In this document: piece after piece, positions 19,001 through 27,454 of the stretch
How the letters are laid out: every line of letters starts with the position of its first letter
Numbering within the stretch: position 1 is the first letter of the stretch
Source: CBDBES01 sp965204465
GTDB taxonomy: Bacteria; Spirochaetota; Leptospiria; Turneriellales; CBDBES01
Length of the DNA: 64,000 bases
Reading direction: 5' to 3'
Assembly (NCBI GenBank): GCA_965204465.1
Contig: CBDBES010000002.1
Span: forward strand, 1,277,341-1,341,340
The notes under the pieces: model-generated
Database searches by the model: none
What the model saw: only the letters and a program-made list of their open reading frames with translations
What the model was told of the DNA's origin: nothing
Program-made: the position numbers and the translations under genes

Positions 19001-20234
19001 CGCCTCCTCCTGCATAAGCACCTACATCGCCACGACTTGTAAAAGTATAACCTGCACCCTTACCGCCTGAAGAACCCCTTTTACCCTTCTGTGGATTACC
19101 GCTTGGAGAACCCCCAATACCCCCAAACAAACCAGATAAACCACCATTACCACCTATGCCTGCCTCTGTAAAAATTTTACCAGGATTTTTGATCATTACA
19201 GATTTAATGATCACTATCCCCCCACCACCCCCACCACCACCGCCACCACCAGGACCAACACCACCCCCACCGCTTCCAGCGCATGCGGTTTCACTTGATT
19301 CTGTAAATCCATCATAAATAGCAGCCCCACCGCCACCACCGCCACCATAACCTAAGGAGTTTCCTCCGGAACGACGACGATCTTTCTCTTTATTATTGGT
19401 ATCCGAACTTCCACCAGATGCAATTTGATATACAATCCCATTTCTCCCATCCTTCGCCCAGCATTCCTCTGCTCTATGGATATGTTGGTCATCCCCTAAT
19501 ACTTGTCCATTCGTACCTCGCTTGCCATATCCTCCCTTGGCAAGTATCTCTCCTTCATTAATGAATGAATCCGCTTCTACGATCAAATATCCTCCTGGTT
19601 TTCCTCCCTCCCCTCCTATACCTCTAGCCCCTCCCTGTATACCAGGGCCTAATGCAGTGCGGGGAGCATCCCAATGAGAAGCCCAACCTCCATTTCCTCC
19701 ATTGCCGCTACCATCACTTCCAGGAGCACCTTTCTTCAATAATTCGCCACCATTCCCTCCTTTTCCTCCGGAACCACCTCTTGTCCCCGCACCCGCGCTT
19801 GCATTTCCTGCAAGGCCTCCAGCTCCTCCACTACCACCGTTAGCGCCTTCCTGAGGTTTTCGATTGCTCACCCGATGATTCTTTACATAATTGCGATAAA
19901 AAGCAGGTAATTCCAAATTTGTATTGCTTTCCGATAGGTCTAATGTTGCATTTCTATTGATCTTAAATGTTCTGGCTTTTATATAAAGAGATTTTTTCCC
20001 TGCGCAATTTTGGCTACAAACAGTTACCCTGCCATTGAAAGTAACCGATTTATAGATGTGATAGTCATCACCGCAGGTGGCTTGGATACATCCTGAATGG
20101 AAAGTCTTCTTTGTATTAGGCATTATATCCGCCGAATATATAGAACAGAATGAAAGAGCATAAAAGCCCATTCCATACAAGCTTAATTGGATAGACTTTA
20201 ATATAATGAATTGATTCAGTATATTTTTATTCAT
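16017..20234 (-). CDS. Giant exported Gly-rich protein with FlgD-like C-terminus (copy 1)
   Basis: 1405 residues and first gene of the three-gene cluster. An N-terminal hydrophobic leader (YGMGFYALSFCSIYSA) is followed by a segment resembling the sister gene (LYIKARTFKINRNATLDL), a Gly-rich block at about 130-430, Ig-like domains with DNAGNWSS, DNAGNQNYLK and DYAGNVSSF, a calcium-loop-like DTDCNSIYEEHEK, and the FlgD-like C-terminal module (VSVYDQTGSLIRRLL, VRSGVYHVVYFHDQK). It lies 48 bases upstream of its sister. A TTGACA lies about 150 bases upstream of the start (minus strand, 20384-20389) but without a convincing -10. The Gly block resembles repetitive structural proteins rather than any enzyme I know. 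Confidence 0.75.
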   Translation of the reverse strand: MNKNILNQFIILKSIQLSLYGMGFYALSFCSIYSADIMPNTKKTFHSGCIQATCGDDYHIYKSVTFNGRVTVCSQNCAGKKSLYIKARTFKINRNATLDLSESNTNLELPAFYRNYVKNHRVSNRKPQEGANGGSGGAGGLAGNASAGAGTRGGSGGKGGNGGELLKKGAPGSDGSGNGGNGGWASHWDAPRTALGPGIQGGARGIGGEGGKPGGYLIVEADSFINEGEILAKGGYGKRGTNGQVLGDDQHIHRAEECWAKDGRNGIVYQIASGGSSDTNNKEKDRRRSGGNSLGYGGGGGGGAAIYDGFTESSETACAGSGGGGVGPGGGGGGGGGGGIVIIKSVMIKNPGKIFTEAGIGGNGGLSGLFGGIGGSPSGNPQKGKRGSSGGKGAGYTFTSRGDVGAYAGGGGGGGGSGGGGGMGVNGLVIFIHNNPRDTRIFTSDISHHIKGYYDPISIASDPVISGIKWRHDLFDENQNGSWFSMSVLKEINSGQQNWFDLEPIYISRSSTADHSTLFGVTEARYHLISTCGGIYKRSFPSSEDEEYFMQIGFEEDISMRSYTDFCHYDHRGNFCPAYKTDKRKNVYNFSFNPDTSGPRDSILLRNRSKIPFFLLCDGLNYISITAKARDGTEKNKRFPFLVDQYAPCDNVDYHNCRMSLWDQKTGNEIHEGNNSGKIEIGLNIFEGVGSGLLKDHSNENINQEQNYNVQIYGLRQVENRNSPFHLAGDHERQINILKENESVLDKNCKEIIEDHLWGENIDPVWKGVYDPEARIPITLSSDQEGTYWLFACLKDNAGNWSSIIDTESTNFFKMENFPASYQGDMNGNLKLLSMFNPLGVYDSSVADHNNYDPDEYPNRIREAYIPILHRRIIIDLPQVDFPGKNCNTDPCSPLILSPQPAIFFPGESNLQIAYDPPDYNGNKKLRLGIKLPKDHSGIAGVYYKIGSIPPSDADSDILYNFVPLDETSYQKCSSLISTNNSIDGENRFYSEEWSKESWVDFCFDIIPLANSSVYVWLSDNAGNQNYLKAFAQRKLFVDITPPSPPTVLKTDFNPSHKTIIDLHFNPGKDSNGVAYHRLCYWESLSGFTRSKLQELFKGKCPDSASISGKRVQQSSLILFQGEERVVHTLSPFKSINAGRWSFAAFAIDYAGNVSSFSEIYEVVVSNGKSYLDFLVEDPQYSEGVYPRSGSDDFYTFKVKYTDADNRQPTVAQVWIDTDCNSIYEEHEKHDMGKEVDLSGNSTEYWNGRTYIFQKHLEYNSENEGKYLYRFHFENNKIPSLSGFEGGDPNEIHVLQLDPYSLKSFEGPMQVRNNLYRRSSSRFPVILLKPPPANKISKKISVSVYDQTGSLIRRLLYQRPYSEIDRYLIWDLKNFRGSQVRSGVYHVVYFHDQKMVDFKRVVVLQ

Positions 20235-20427
20235 TTAAAATAAATCGTCTTAGGATAACGATTTGATCTATTGGATTAAAAAATAAAGATGGGCTTGATA
20301 AAACAGATAGAAGGGATACTCATACTTATAAGATACAAAGTGTCTTATAGTACGGTAGGGAACTTTTTATATCCAATATGCTCTGTCAAGAATTTTATTT
20401 AAAATAGTTGTAGAAACCAATGCCGTT

Positions 20428-21021
20428 GGGTCTGTCTAAAAAGGCTTACGAGAAAAAGTCTATTATAATTACTTGTCAGGATAAATCGATTTTTCTCTAT
20501 TCTACGTTATGTCTCAGAATAATTCACTTTTATTTACAGACCTGCCTCCGCAAGAGGTAAATGATAAGAAATATCTACACAGGCAGGTAACCTTTAAGGA
20601 ATACGATACAGGACAGAGAGAGCTTTTTCCGGAGGATATTGAGCAATCCCTGCCTAAGTTTCATATTGCACGCTTTATCAAGCTTGCTATGGACAAAATC
20701 AATATTGATTCTCTTATATCCAGCTATAAAGGTGGGGGAGCCAGCGCCTATAATCCCAGGTTATTGTTAAGTGTGTGGCTTCTGGCTCTTACTTACAAGA
20801 CCTATAGCTGTCGTGGGGTAGCTAAATTGCTTAGAGAGAACATTGCCTTTAAGTGGCTCAGTGGGAATAAGATCATAGATTTTCGTACCCTGAATAATTT
20901 TCGTTCTCGTTTAGAGAAAGATATAAAAAAGATATTCCAGGAGGTGATTCAAATAGGTATAAAGAATGGTATTATTACTGCTAAAGATATTTTCATAGAT
21001 CATTCTAAATTCGAGGCAGAT
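20428..21021 (+). mobile_element. Truncated IS1182-like element
   Basis: Begins with the terminal inverted repeat gggtctgtctaaaaagg (one mismatch to the copy at 61830-61846) and matches the element at 60280-61846 closely up to about 21021. There it is cut and joined to the 3' flank of the lipoprotein gene at 21063. The right end and right inverted repeat are missing, so it cannot move on its own. Confidence 0.88.
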
Positions 21022-21045
21022 ACTTATCGATCCGCAATAGAATAA
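20509..21045 (+). pseudogene. 5' fragment of IS1182-like transposase
   Basis: Encodes the N-terminal 170 residues of the transposase at 60731-61765 (MSQNNSLLFTDLPPQEV through DHSKFEAD), covering the N-terminal helical region and the first catalytic Asp segment (DIFIDHSKFEA). It then runs for a few foreign codons to a stop. No catalytic core remains. Confidence 0.88.
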
Positions 21046-21062
21046 TGGGGATCATTCGACTC

Positions 21063-22055
21063 TTATTCTTCGTCAAAGCCAACCTTTAGAATAGAGGCAT
21101 CATCGTTTATGGCAAAATCGTCTAATCGTGAACTGGAAATACGGGGCTCTTCGGTATATGACCTCAATTGAGGTGGTGCAAGCATGCATATATCCCCTGT
21201 ATTTCTATTGTGATAGCTACTGGAATATCCATCAGAGACGATCCCTGTTTCTTTATTATAAAGATTTTTATAAATATCTTCATCTTTATGCCCAAAAAGG
21301 AGAGCCTCTGTATCATTGCCTTCATAAATTCTGAGTCTCATCCTACAAACATTATCAGCCATATTGATCTCAAATTCAAACCGATACCAAGACGGCCAGG
21401 AATCCATATCCGGAGTAAATTCTTCGATAAGATATAATCTCAGCAAGTCTGGCGGGCGACCAGAAGGCCGCTCTACAATGCCGCTACCGCCGTTACCGAT
21501 AATACTTTGTTGCCTGAAAATTAGATAATACCTGGTGAAAATGCTGATAAGAAGTGTCTCAGGGTTGTCGGAGGAATTATCAGAATTATCAATACGCGGC
21601 TTACCAAAAACAAAAGAAAAATTCAGATGCGAAAAGTATACGTATAATCCTGCATTCGCATAAAATTGCATGTAGATGGCATTGATATCTTTGTAGCAAC
21701 CTATTTGTGTCGAAAAACGATGTCCGCGAGTCAACAGACACTGTCCATCTTCTGTTACGCAGTCTGTATTGGTAACAATTGGGAGAGATACTCTATTATC
21801 ATTACTTGCGGCAAGAAATTCCCAATTCTCTTGTGAAGGTAGCTCTCCGACGCTATATTTCTCGAAATCATCAGAGAAGAAAGGATGTGAGGAGGTGCAT
21901 GGCGTCCTTTGATTCGATTGAACTTCTTGCTGTTGGCTGGTCGAACAATTTATAGAGAGGAAAAGAAGAGTCCATAGAATAAGGAGCAATCTTCTAAAAT
22001 CTTTCTTCTTTGAATTCATGAGCATGGACCTTATTTTCAATATCACAATTTTCAT
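21063..22055 (-). CDS. Lipoprotein with LamG-like fold (paralogue of 26268-27176)
   Basis: 330 residues with a type II signal peptide (RRLLLILWTLLFLSINC, lipid-bearing Cys predicted). Met11 or Met13 may be the true start. The mature part starts with the motif FFSDDFEKYSVGELPSQENW, seen at the start of many concanavalin/LamG-like secreted domains, and ends LDDFAINDDASILKVGF, the matching last strand. The middle is beta-rich with the tryptophans typical of jelly-roll domains (SWPSWYRFEFEIN). Probably outer-membrane anchored and possibly glycan binding (inference). It starts 3 bases after the transglutaminase-domain gene and is likely cotranscribed. The 26268-27176 paralogue is shorter by an internal loop. 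Confidence 0.75.
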   Translation of the reverse strand: MKIVILKIRSMLMNSKKKDFRRLLLILWTLLFLSINCSTSQQQEVQSNQRTPCTSSHPFFSDDFEKYSVGELPSQENWEFLAASNDNRVSLPIVTNTDCVTEDGQCLLTRGHRFSTQIGCYKDINAIYMQFYANAGLYVYFSHLNFSFVFGKPRIDNSDNSSDNPETLLISIFTRYYLIFRQQSIIGNGGSGIVERPSGRPPDLLRLYLIEEFTPDMDSWPSWYRFEFEINMADNVCRMRLRIYEGNDTEALLFGHKDEDIYKNLYNKETGIVSDGYSSSYHNRNTGDICMLAPPQLRSYTEEPRISSSRLDDFAINDDASILKVGFDEE

Positions 22056-22058
22056 CTG

Positions 22059-23147
22059 TTAAGGACAAACATCTTTATGCAATGTCCTGTAATTCCAATG
22101 TCTTTTGCCATTTTCATAGCATCTATTGCCGATTGGAAACTCGAATGGAGGATCAGGCGGTGGAAGGTGAGATGGACGACGCCAAGTCCCCAGATAATTA
22201 TGAACGTAATCAGGTGGGGGAGTAGGTGGGCCATTCCAATATCTACCCACAGTATCATTCCAAACTTTATCCGCCTGATGACAAGCCCAAATATTCGAAA
22301 AATAGTAGTCAATATCATAGTAATCCATGATCCGAAATTTGCTTTGATAAAAAACAATATTGAATGCATGCCCTCCTGTTCCATCACCGCATTTTTTTTT
22401 AGAAGTATCTGATACCCCTGATACCCCTGACACTTCTTCGTCAAGGTAATGAGGCCTTCCCACAGGGCCATTCGGGTCAATATAACGTTCACTTGCGGGC
22501 AGTCTCCAGGGGGGGATGTCTGAATCATTGGCAGGCTGACCCCATGCAGAATGATGTTCACCCACGAAAACACATTTTGCTGCCACCCCCAAATGTCTCA
22601 ATAAAGCAGCTCTTAAAAAGGCGTGGTCTTCACAGTCACCACAATACTTAGGATTAGTATGTACCTTCGTTTTTACTTTTTTTTCATGTATCGGTATAGA
22701 AGAATCATTACATCTTTCTTTTGGATCATTTCTTGCCTTCTTCACCATCCTTGCTCCTGAATGCGTAATAATACGAGCGGCCTCTACACCATCTGGCCAA
22801 TCATCTTCATCAGAAGCCCAAGCCATATTTTTGTGTACATAATCTGCCACAGCCTTCATTTTTTGATCGGATGTGTATCGGGTACGAATTGTATATTTCA
22901 TGAGATCAATAATTTGTTGATTCGACATCCCTGATAAGCCATAGGTATATCTAGAGTCAGACTCATCCATTGCCTCAATCGCTGCCTTAATGACTGCAAT
23001 ATTTCCGAAAGAAAAAGAGTGGCTATTAGCAGCATTACCCCTATCCCTAGGTATTCCAGTAGCCCTGTCTAAGTCCACATCACAATTTCCGCATTTTGCA
23101 GGGCAATTTCCACCACAGTCCACACCAGTCTCATCCCCACTTCGCAT
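22059..23147 (-). CDS. Transglutaminase-like domain protein, probably 3' part of a split gene
   Basis: The C-terminal half carries a papain-fold transglutaminase-like core. The nucleophile is in KYCGDCEDHAFLRAALL (Cys172 of this frame), followed by GGHAFNIVFY (His260) and FRIMDYYD (Asp275). The family covers protein cross-linking, deamidation and peptide cleavage; the activity here is unknown. It is preceded by a Cys-rich motif (GDETGVDCGGNCPAKC) found next to secreted domains. The apparent ATG start lies inside this motif, and coding sequence continues upstream in the same frame (TNNWENYCIDG) to the A6 run near 23190, where it meets the 803-residue ORF. A single frameshift therefore seems to separate the two. 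Proline-rich C-terminus. Confidence 0.75.
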   Translation of the reverse strand: MRSGDETGVDCGGNCPAKCGNCDVDLDRATGIPRDRGNAANSHSFSFGNIAVIKAAIEAMDESDSRYTYGLSGMSNQQIIDLMKYTIRTRYTSDQKMKAVADYVHKNMAWASDEDDWPDGVEAARIITHSGARMVKKARNDPKERCNDSSIPIHEKKVKTKVHTNPKYCGDCEDHAFLRAALLRHLGVAAKCVFVGEHHSAWGQPANDSDIPPWRLPASERYIDPNGPVGRPHYLDEEVSGVSGVSDTSKKKCGDGTGGHAFNIVFYQSKFRIMDYYDIDYYFSNIWACHQADKVWNDTVGRYWNGPPTPPPDYVHNYLGTWRRPSHLPPPDPPFEFPIGNRCYENGKRHWNYRTLHKDVCP

Positions 23148-25480
23148 ACCATCAATGCAATAATTTTCCCAATTATTAGTTTTTTGCCGAAATAAACATT
23201 ATAATTGGGGGAATTTTTAACTAAATCAAATTCTGCCCAACTTAGATCATAGGGGATTAAGTAGAAATAGTATTTGATGCTTTTTGTCCTCCAGCGCTCA
23301 GGATTTGTCATCTGTAAATTTTGACGATGCAGGGGACTATTCGGATGCAGTTTATAGAAGATTACTTTCCAGCGAGATGATGAAGCAATATCTATACTTT
23401 GCTTAAATCGATATGTTATTTTATTGCTTTCTTGAGGCGGAGACTCTGCATTTCTTACATGCACAAGCTTTGCTTCTTTTACATACGAAAGCTCTGCTTC
23501 TACATATTGAAATAGTTGATTACCTGAAAAGAAGAGGGGGTTGTCAAACTTTATTCTGAGTTTATACGCTCTATTGCTAGTCGTTGAAGTCGTGCTGGAA
23601 GGGGTTGCTAAAGCGACTATTCTAGAATCGAATTTTGTTCGATAACTGATGTTTTCTTCATAATACAGATTCTTTATTATATTTTTATCTGTTAAATCCC
23701 AATTAAAATTACCGGTCTCTTTTTTAAGGTAGCTTTTAATTTCGTGATCTTTGATCAAAGCAAATAGAAGCCTGCCGTTGATAGGTCGGATGGGTATTTC
23801 AATCTTATAGAGTCCTTTTTGATCCTGTGTATTAGATCCAACTTGCTTTATTCTACAATGATTTGGATAAGAGGAATAGCCTGGTATATTGCAATTAGGG
23901 ATATTATAGGCAAAGTGTCTAATGAAATACCTATTCAAATTGTTTTGAGATACTAATAACAAGTCAAGCGTATAAAATTCAGATAGACGATCTGCTTTGT
24001 AAATATACATTCTATACAATTGATTTTCTTCTAAAGTGCCCCTATAAAACGAAAAATGACCACTCAATCCCGTTCTAAACTCCCCTCTCCATGTATTATT
24101 TCTTTTCCCTATAAATTTAACGTAGAAGAGGGTTTCAGATTGGGTAGAGATGCCATGCATATTGAGATATCTCCTCTGCCTGGATTGTAGTAATTTTTTT
24201 TCATATTTGTAATCACCGCGTTTACTGATTTGAATAAGGTTATTCGACTCTGTTAAACCTTGTTGAGAAACGTAGGTAGCTGGCCTGACTATAGGTTCTG
24301 GAATACTACCCTGTCTTAAGGCTATTATTTCTGCTTCCAGAAAAAAAGCATACTCTTCCAAAAAGGTAGAATATTCATTGAGTATAACTGGATTGTTGGT
24401 ATTATAAATCTCTATATTGGGTAAAGGAATGGAAATATGAAAGTTTTTGTTTGTCCTTAAATGCAGAAACACGTTTTTCTTAACTACATTTTTGAATTTA
24501 GAATCATTGCCTATTAAGCGATGTGATTTACTGAAAATACTTAAAGAAATTAAGGCTTCGCTGATATTTGTCTGATCTGTATATATCTTTCCGGAAGCCT
24601 CAAAAAGATAATCACCATTTTTTATTACAACTTCTGATCGGATTAGATGAACACAATTATCCGAATCCTGAGAACAAGAATCAGAAGGCTCATATAAGTT
24701 AAATTGAATGGTTTTATTTTCTTTAGGTCTCAGATACCATGTCCTGCATCTGTTCATTTCTCTATATTCTTCATCCCATACAGTGCAGTTTATGAGAGAC
24801 TCTTGCATAATCACCCCATTGTCTAATCTAAACTTACCTGGGAAATTACCATTGTGCAAACTGGAAAATACATCTTTAACATAACTATCAAATTCAGGGT
24901 AGGCATCTCTTAAGCTATTTATATCTGATTCGCTTAACTTAGGAGGCCGCCAATCATTAGAAACCTCTAAGACCCTTGGATATAGATAAATTTTAGATTC
25001 ATATTGTATTTGATCAACTTCCTGACCGTTATAATATTCATAAGTAATGAGAAAATTATCAGCATTTTGAATATTGCGTAATTCCGCCTGTGTAAAATAT
25101 CCAGTATCCCAGCCCCCTTCTGGGTTGACTAATTTTTTAAAAATTGCTCCATAGTATCCATCTATGAATACGTTATTATGGCTTGGTAAAGATGTTTCAT
25201 AGGTAGAAAAGAAATTATCTCCTTTGGTTAATATACGCTTTAATGTATTATCTGAATTTTTGAGTTTTAGTAAAGGCCTTAATCCTGTATTAACCTGACC
25301 CAAAGGATAAGCAGAGTCTATCTCTATAGTAAAAAGAATCGTCTTATTTGTTGCATTAATATTTTGAATATTCGGAAAAATAGAACAAAATTTACCATAA
25401 TAGCCATATTCATGCTGTTCTGACTCACAAGACACTCTGTTCGTTAGAATAGTGCCTACTGGATTTTTTGTAGTTATCAT
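23069..25480 (-). CDS. Large beta-rich exported protein, N-terminal part of transglutaminase fusion
   Basis: 803 residues with no domain I recognise; rich in Tyr, Asn and beta-prone segments with paired cysteines (INCTVWDEEYREMNRCRTW, NIPNCNIPGYSSYPNHC). The last 30 or so residues, after NSPNYNVYF, look like out-of-frame translation. A -1 shift at the A6 run just downstream of the NYNVYF codons continues as TNNWENYCIDGMRSGDETG into the transglutaminase ORF. The intact protein would be about 1140 residues. The ATG overlaps the stop of the upstream lipoprotein gene by one base (TAATG), so translation is coupled. No own signal peptide is evident, so either the start is mis-set or it was once joined to the lipoprotein. 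Confidence 0.6.
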   Translation of the reverse strand: MITTKNPVGTILTNRVSCESEQHEYGYYGKFCSIFPNIQNINATNKTILFTIEIDSAYPLGQVNTGLRPLLKLKNSDNTLKRILTKGDNFFSTYETSLPSHNNVFIDGYYGAIFKKLVNPEGGWDTGYFTQAELRNIQNADNFLITYEYYNGQEVDQIQYESKIYLYPRVLEVSNDWRPPKLSESDINSLRDAYPEFDSYVKDVFSSLHNGNFPGKFRLDNGVIMQESLINCTVWDEEYREMNRCRTWYLRPKENKTIQFNLYEPSDSCSQDSDNCVHLIRSEVVIKNGDYLFEASGKIYTDQTNISEALISLSIFSKSHRLIGNDSKFKNVVKKNVFLHLRTNKNFHISIPLPNIEIYNTNNPVILNEYSTFLEEYAFFLEAEIIALRQGSIPEPIVRPATYVSQQGLTESNNLIQISKRGDYKYEKKLLQSRQRRYLNMHGISTQSETLFYVKFIGKRNNTWRGEFRTGLSGHFSFYRGTLEENQLYRMYIYKADRLSEFYTLDLLLVSQNNLNRYFIRHFAYNIPNCNIPGYSSYPNHCRIKQVGSNTQDQKGLYKIEIPIRPINGRLLFALIKDHEIKSYLKKETGNFNWDLTDKNIIKNLYYEENISYRTKFDSRIVALATPSSTTSTTSNRAYKLRIKFDNPLFFSGNQLFQYVEAELSYVKEAKLVHVRNAESPPQESNKITYRFKQSIDIASSSRWKVIFYKLHPNSPLHRQNLQMTNPERWRTKSIKYYFYLIPYDLSWAEFDLVKNSPNYNVYFGKKLIIGKIIALMVCEVGMRLVWTVVEIALQNAEIVMWT

Positions 25481-26028
25481 TATACTAGATCTGTTGCATA
25501 ATTAGTCACGGAGAAACCAAATTCATGTATTTTATTTGTATCTTTATGAAGAGCATCCACTCTGCCAAATATTTTTATTCTATGAGTATATCTATTTTCT
25601 ATTTCAGCATTCCGTATGATATTTTCACTGTTGTCGTAAAAAACCTTACTCGATCTATATCTAATCACAAAATCACTAAAATCTGAATTAGGAATGTGGG
25701 GATCCTCTTCTTCAAAAACGAATGTTTTAAAAGAATGGCCTGGGCTATAGGTTTTTGATTTTTCTATATCTTTATAAGGATTTGTATTGTCTACATCATA
25801 TAAATAATCTGCATATCCATCTTTATCCTTATCTTTATACCTAAATTGAGGCCTAAAGTCATACCCCCCACTAACAAATTCTGATTTATTTATCAAAAAA
25901 TCAGTAGTCGAAAGATCATATTGTTTCTCATTATCATGCAAGAATGAACAAGTCAAAGATAAACCACCGAGAACTAGCAATCCTAAAAACCGCATAAATC
26001 GCGCAATGAACAAAAAATATTTCATCAA
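25480..26028 (-). CDS. Predicted lipoprotein with calcium-loop-like motif
   Basis: 182 residues with a signal peptide ending in a lipobox (LGLLVLGGLSLTCS). It contains an acidic stretch, KDKDKDGYADYLYDVDNTNP, resembling a thrombospondin type 3 or dockerin-like calcium loop. The rest is beta-rich (NRYTHRIKIFGRVDAL). AGGAGG precedes the start at good spacing. Its TAA overlaps the ATG of the 803-residue ORF, so the two are translationally coupled. A promoter region nearly identical to that of the 302-residue lipoprotein gene lies upstream. Function unknown. Confidence 0.65.
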   Translation of the reverse strand: MMKYFLFIARFMRFLGLLVLGGLSLTCSFLHDNEKQYDLSTTDFLINKSEFVSGGYDFRPQFRYKDKDKDGYADYLYDVDNTNPYKDIEKSKTYSPGHSFKTFVFEEEDPHIPNSDFSDFVIRYRSSKVFYDNSENIIRNAEIENRYTHRIKIFGRVDALHKDTNKIHEFGFSVTNYATDLV

Positions 26029-26180
26029 TGAAATTTCCTCCTTTTTAAAAGTCTAAAACTATCAATCACAAATTGACCCGAAAAGACGGTATGCTTATAA
26101 ACAGAACAATTCAAAGATTTCTTAAGAAATAATGAACAATAGATTTGCTGTCAAGTCTTTTTTTGTTATAATATTTTATT
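26029..26180 (-). promoter_or_regulatory. Upstream region duplicated at 27177-27330
   Basis: About 145 bases before the 182-residue lipoprotein gene are nearly identical to those before the 302-residue one, including AGGAGG and a TTGACA (minus strand, 26149-26154). The matching -10 is poor (TATTTC at 17-base spacing). Shared upstream sequence suggests the two transcripts are coregulated. Confidence 0.55.
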
Positions 26181-26267
26181 TTTGATAGTATTTCTTTACA
26201 TTGATCTTTGTACAATACTCCATGCCAAGTCTTTAGTAGAATAATGGGGATCATTCGACTCTTATTC

Positions 26268-27176
26268 TTAGTCAAAGCCAACCTTTAGAATAGAGGCATC
26301 ATCGCTTATGGCAAAATCGTCTAATCTTGAACTGAAAATACGGGGCTCTTCGGTATATGACCTCAATTGAGGTGGTGCAAGCATGCATATATCCCCTGTA
26401 TTTCTATTGTGATAGCTACTGGAAAAGCCATGAGAGACGATCCCTGTTTCTTCATTATAAATCCTCTCATACCCATCTTTATCTTTATACCCAAAAAGGA
26501 GAGCCTCTGTACCATTGCCTTCATAAATTCTGAGTCTCATCCTACAAACATTATCAGCCATATTGATCTCAAATTCAAACCGATACCAAGACCACCAGGA
26601 ATCCATATCCGGAGTAAATTCTTCGATAAGATATAATACCAGGAAGTCTGGCGGGGGACCAGAAGGCCCCTCTACATTGCCGCTACCTCCGTTACCGATG
26701 ATACTTTGTTGCCTGAAAATGCCGATACTAAGTCTCTCAGGGTTGCCGGGGAAACCATAAATACGAACCTTACGAAAAGTAAAATTCAGATGCGAAAAGT
26801 ATACGTATAATCCTTCATTCGCATAAAATTGCATGTAGATGGCATCGATATCTTTGTAGCAACCTATTTGTGTCGAAAAATCATGCCCGCGGGCCAACAG
26901 ACACTGTCCATCTTCTGTTAGGCAGTATGTATTGGTAACAATTGGGAGAGATGCTCCATTATCATTACTTGCGGCAGGAAACTCCCAATTCTCTTGTGAA
27001 GGCAGCTCTCCGACGTTATATTTCTCGAAATCATCAGAGAAGAAAGGATGTGAGGAGGTGCATGGCGTCCTTTGATTCGTTTGATTCGATCGAACTTCTT
27101 GCTGTTGGCTGGTCAAACAATTTATAGAGAGAAAAAGCCATATAAAGCTCGCAATGAACAAAAAATGTTTCATCAA
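26268..27176 (-). CDS. Lipoprotein with LamG-like fold (paralogue of 21063-22055)
   Basis: 302 residues with a lipobox in IWLFLSINC, then FFSDDFEKYNVGELPSQENW and the matching end LDDFAISDDASILKVGF. It is near-identical to the 330-residue paralogue except for the leader and a shorter internal loop. Even the 3' flank is shared (26237-26270 matches 21032-21066). A KDKDGYERIYNEE segment replaces the HKDEDIYKNLYNKE of the sister. The pair brackets the lipoprotein/transglutaminase genes, so the whole block looks like a duplicated surface-protein island. Glycan or matrix binding is possible but inferred from fold resemblance only. Confidence 0.75.
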   Translation of the reverse strand: MMKHFLFIASFIWLFLSINCLTSQQQEVRSNQTNQRTPCTSSHPFFSDDFEKYNVGELPSQENWEFPAASNDNGASLPIVTNTYCLTEDGQCLLARGHDFSTQIGCYKDIDAIYMQFYANEGLYVYFSHLNFTFRKVRIYGFPGNPERLSIGIFRQQSIIGNGGSGNVEGPSGPPPDFLVLYLIEEFTPDMDSWWSWYRFEFEINMADNVCRMRLRIYEGNGTEALLFGYKDKDGYERIYNEETGIVSHGFSSSYHNRNTGDICMLAPPQLRSYTEEPRIFSSRLDDFAISDDASILKVGFD

Positions 27177-27330
27177 TGAAATTCCCTCCTTTTTAAAAGT
27201 CTAAAACTATCAATCACAAATTGACCCGAAAAGAGGGTATGCTTATAAACAGAATAATTCAAAGCTTTTTAAGAAATAATGAATAATAGATTTGCAGTCA
27301 AGTCTTTTTTTGTTACAATATTTTATATTT
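27177..27330 (-). promoter_or_regulatory. Second copy of duplicated lipoprotein promoter region
   Basis: Matches 26029-26180 with a few substitutions; -35-like TTGACT at 27297-27302 and GAGGG before the start. The remaining bases to 27454 form the divergent leader of the O-polysaccharide cluster, in which I see no convincing promoter. Confidence 0.5.
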
Positions 27331-27454
27331 GACGAAGTATCTTAAAAATGGTTAATGGAACGATTAATGGACTGAAAAAAATGATATTGCTTTTCTGAAC
27401 CATGCTTGGTATTAATCATCATCTTAGAATAAGAGTTTGAAGTGGAGATTCTTT

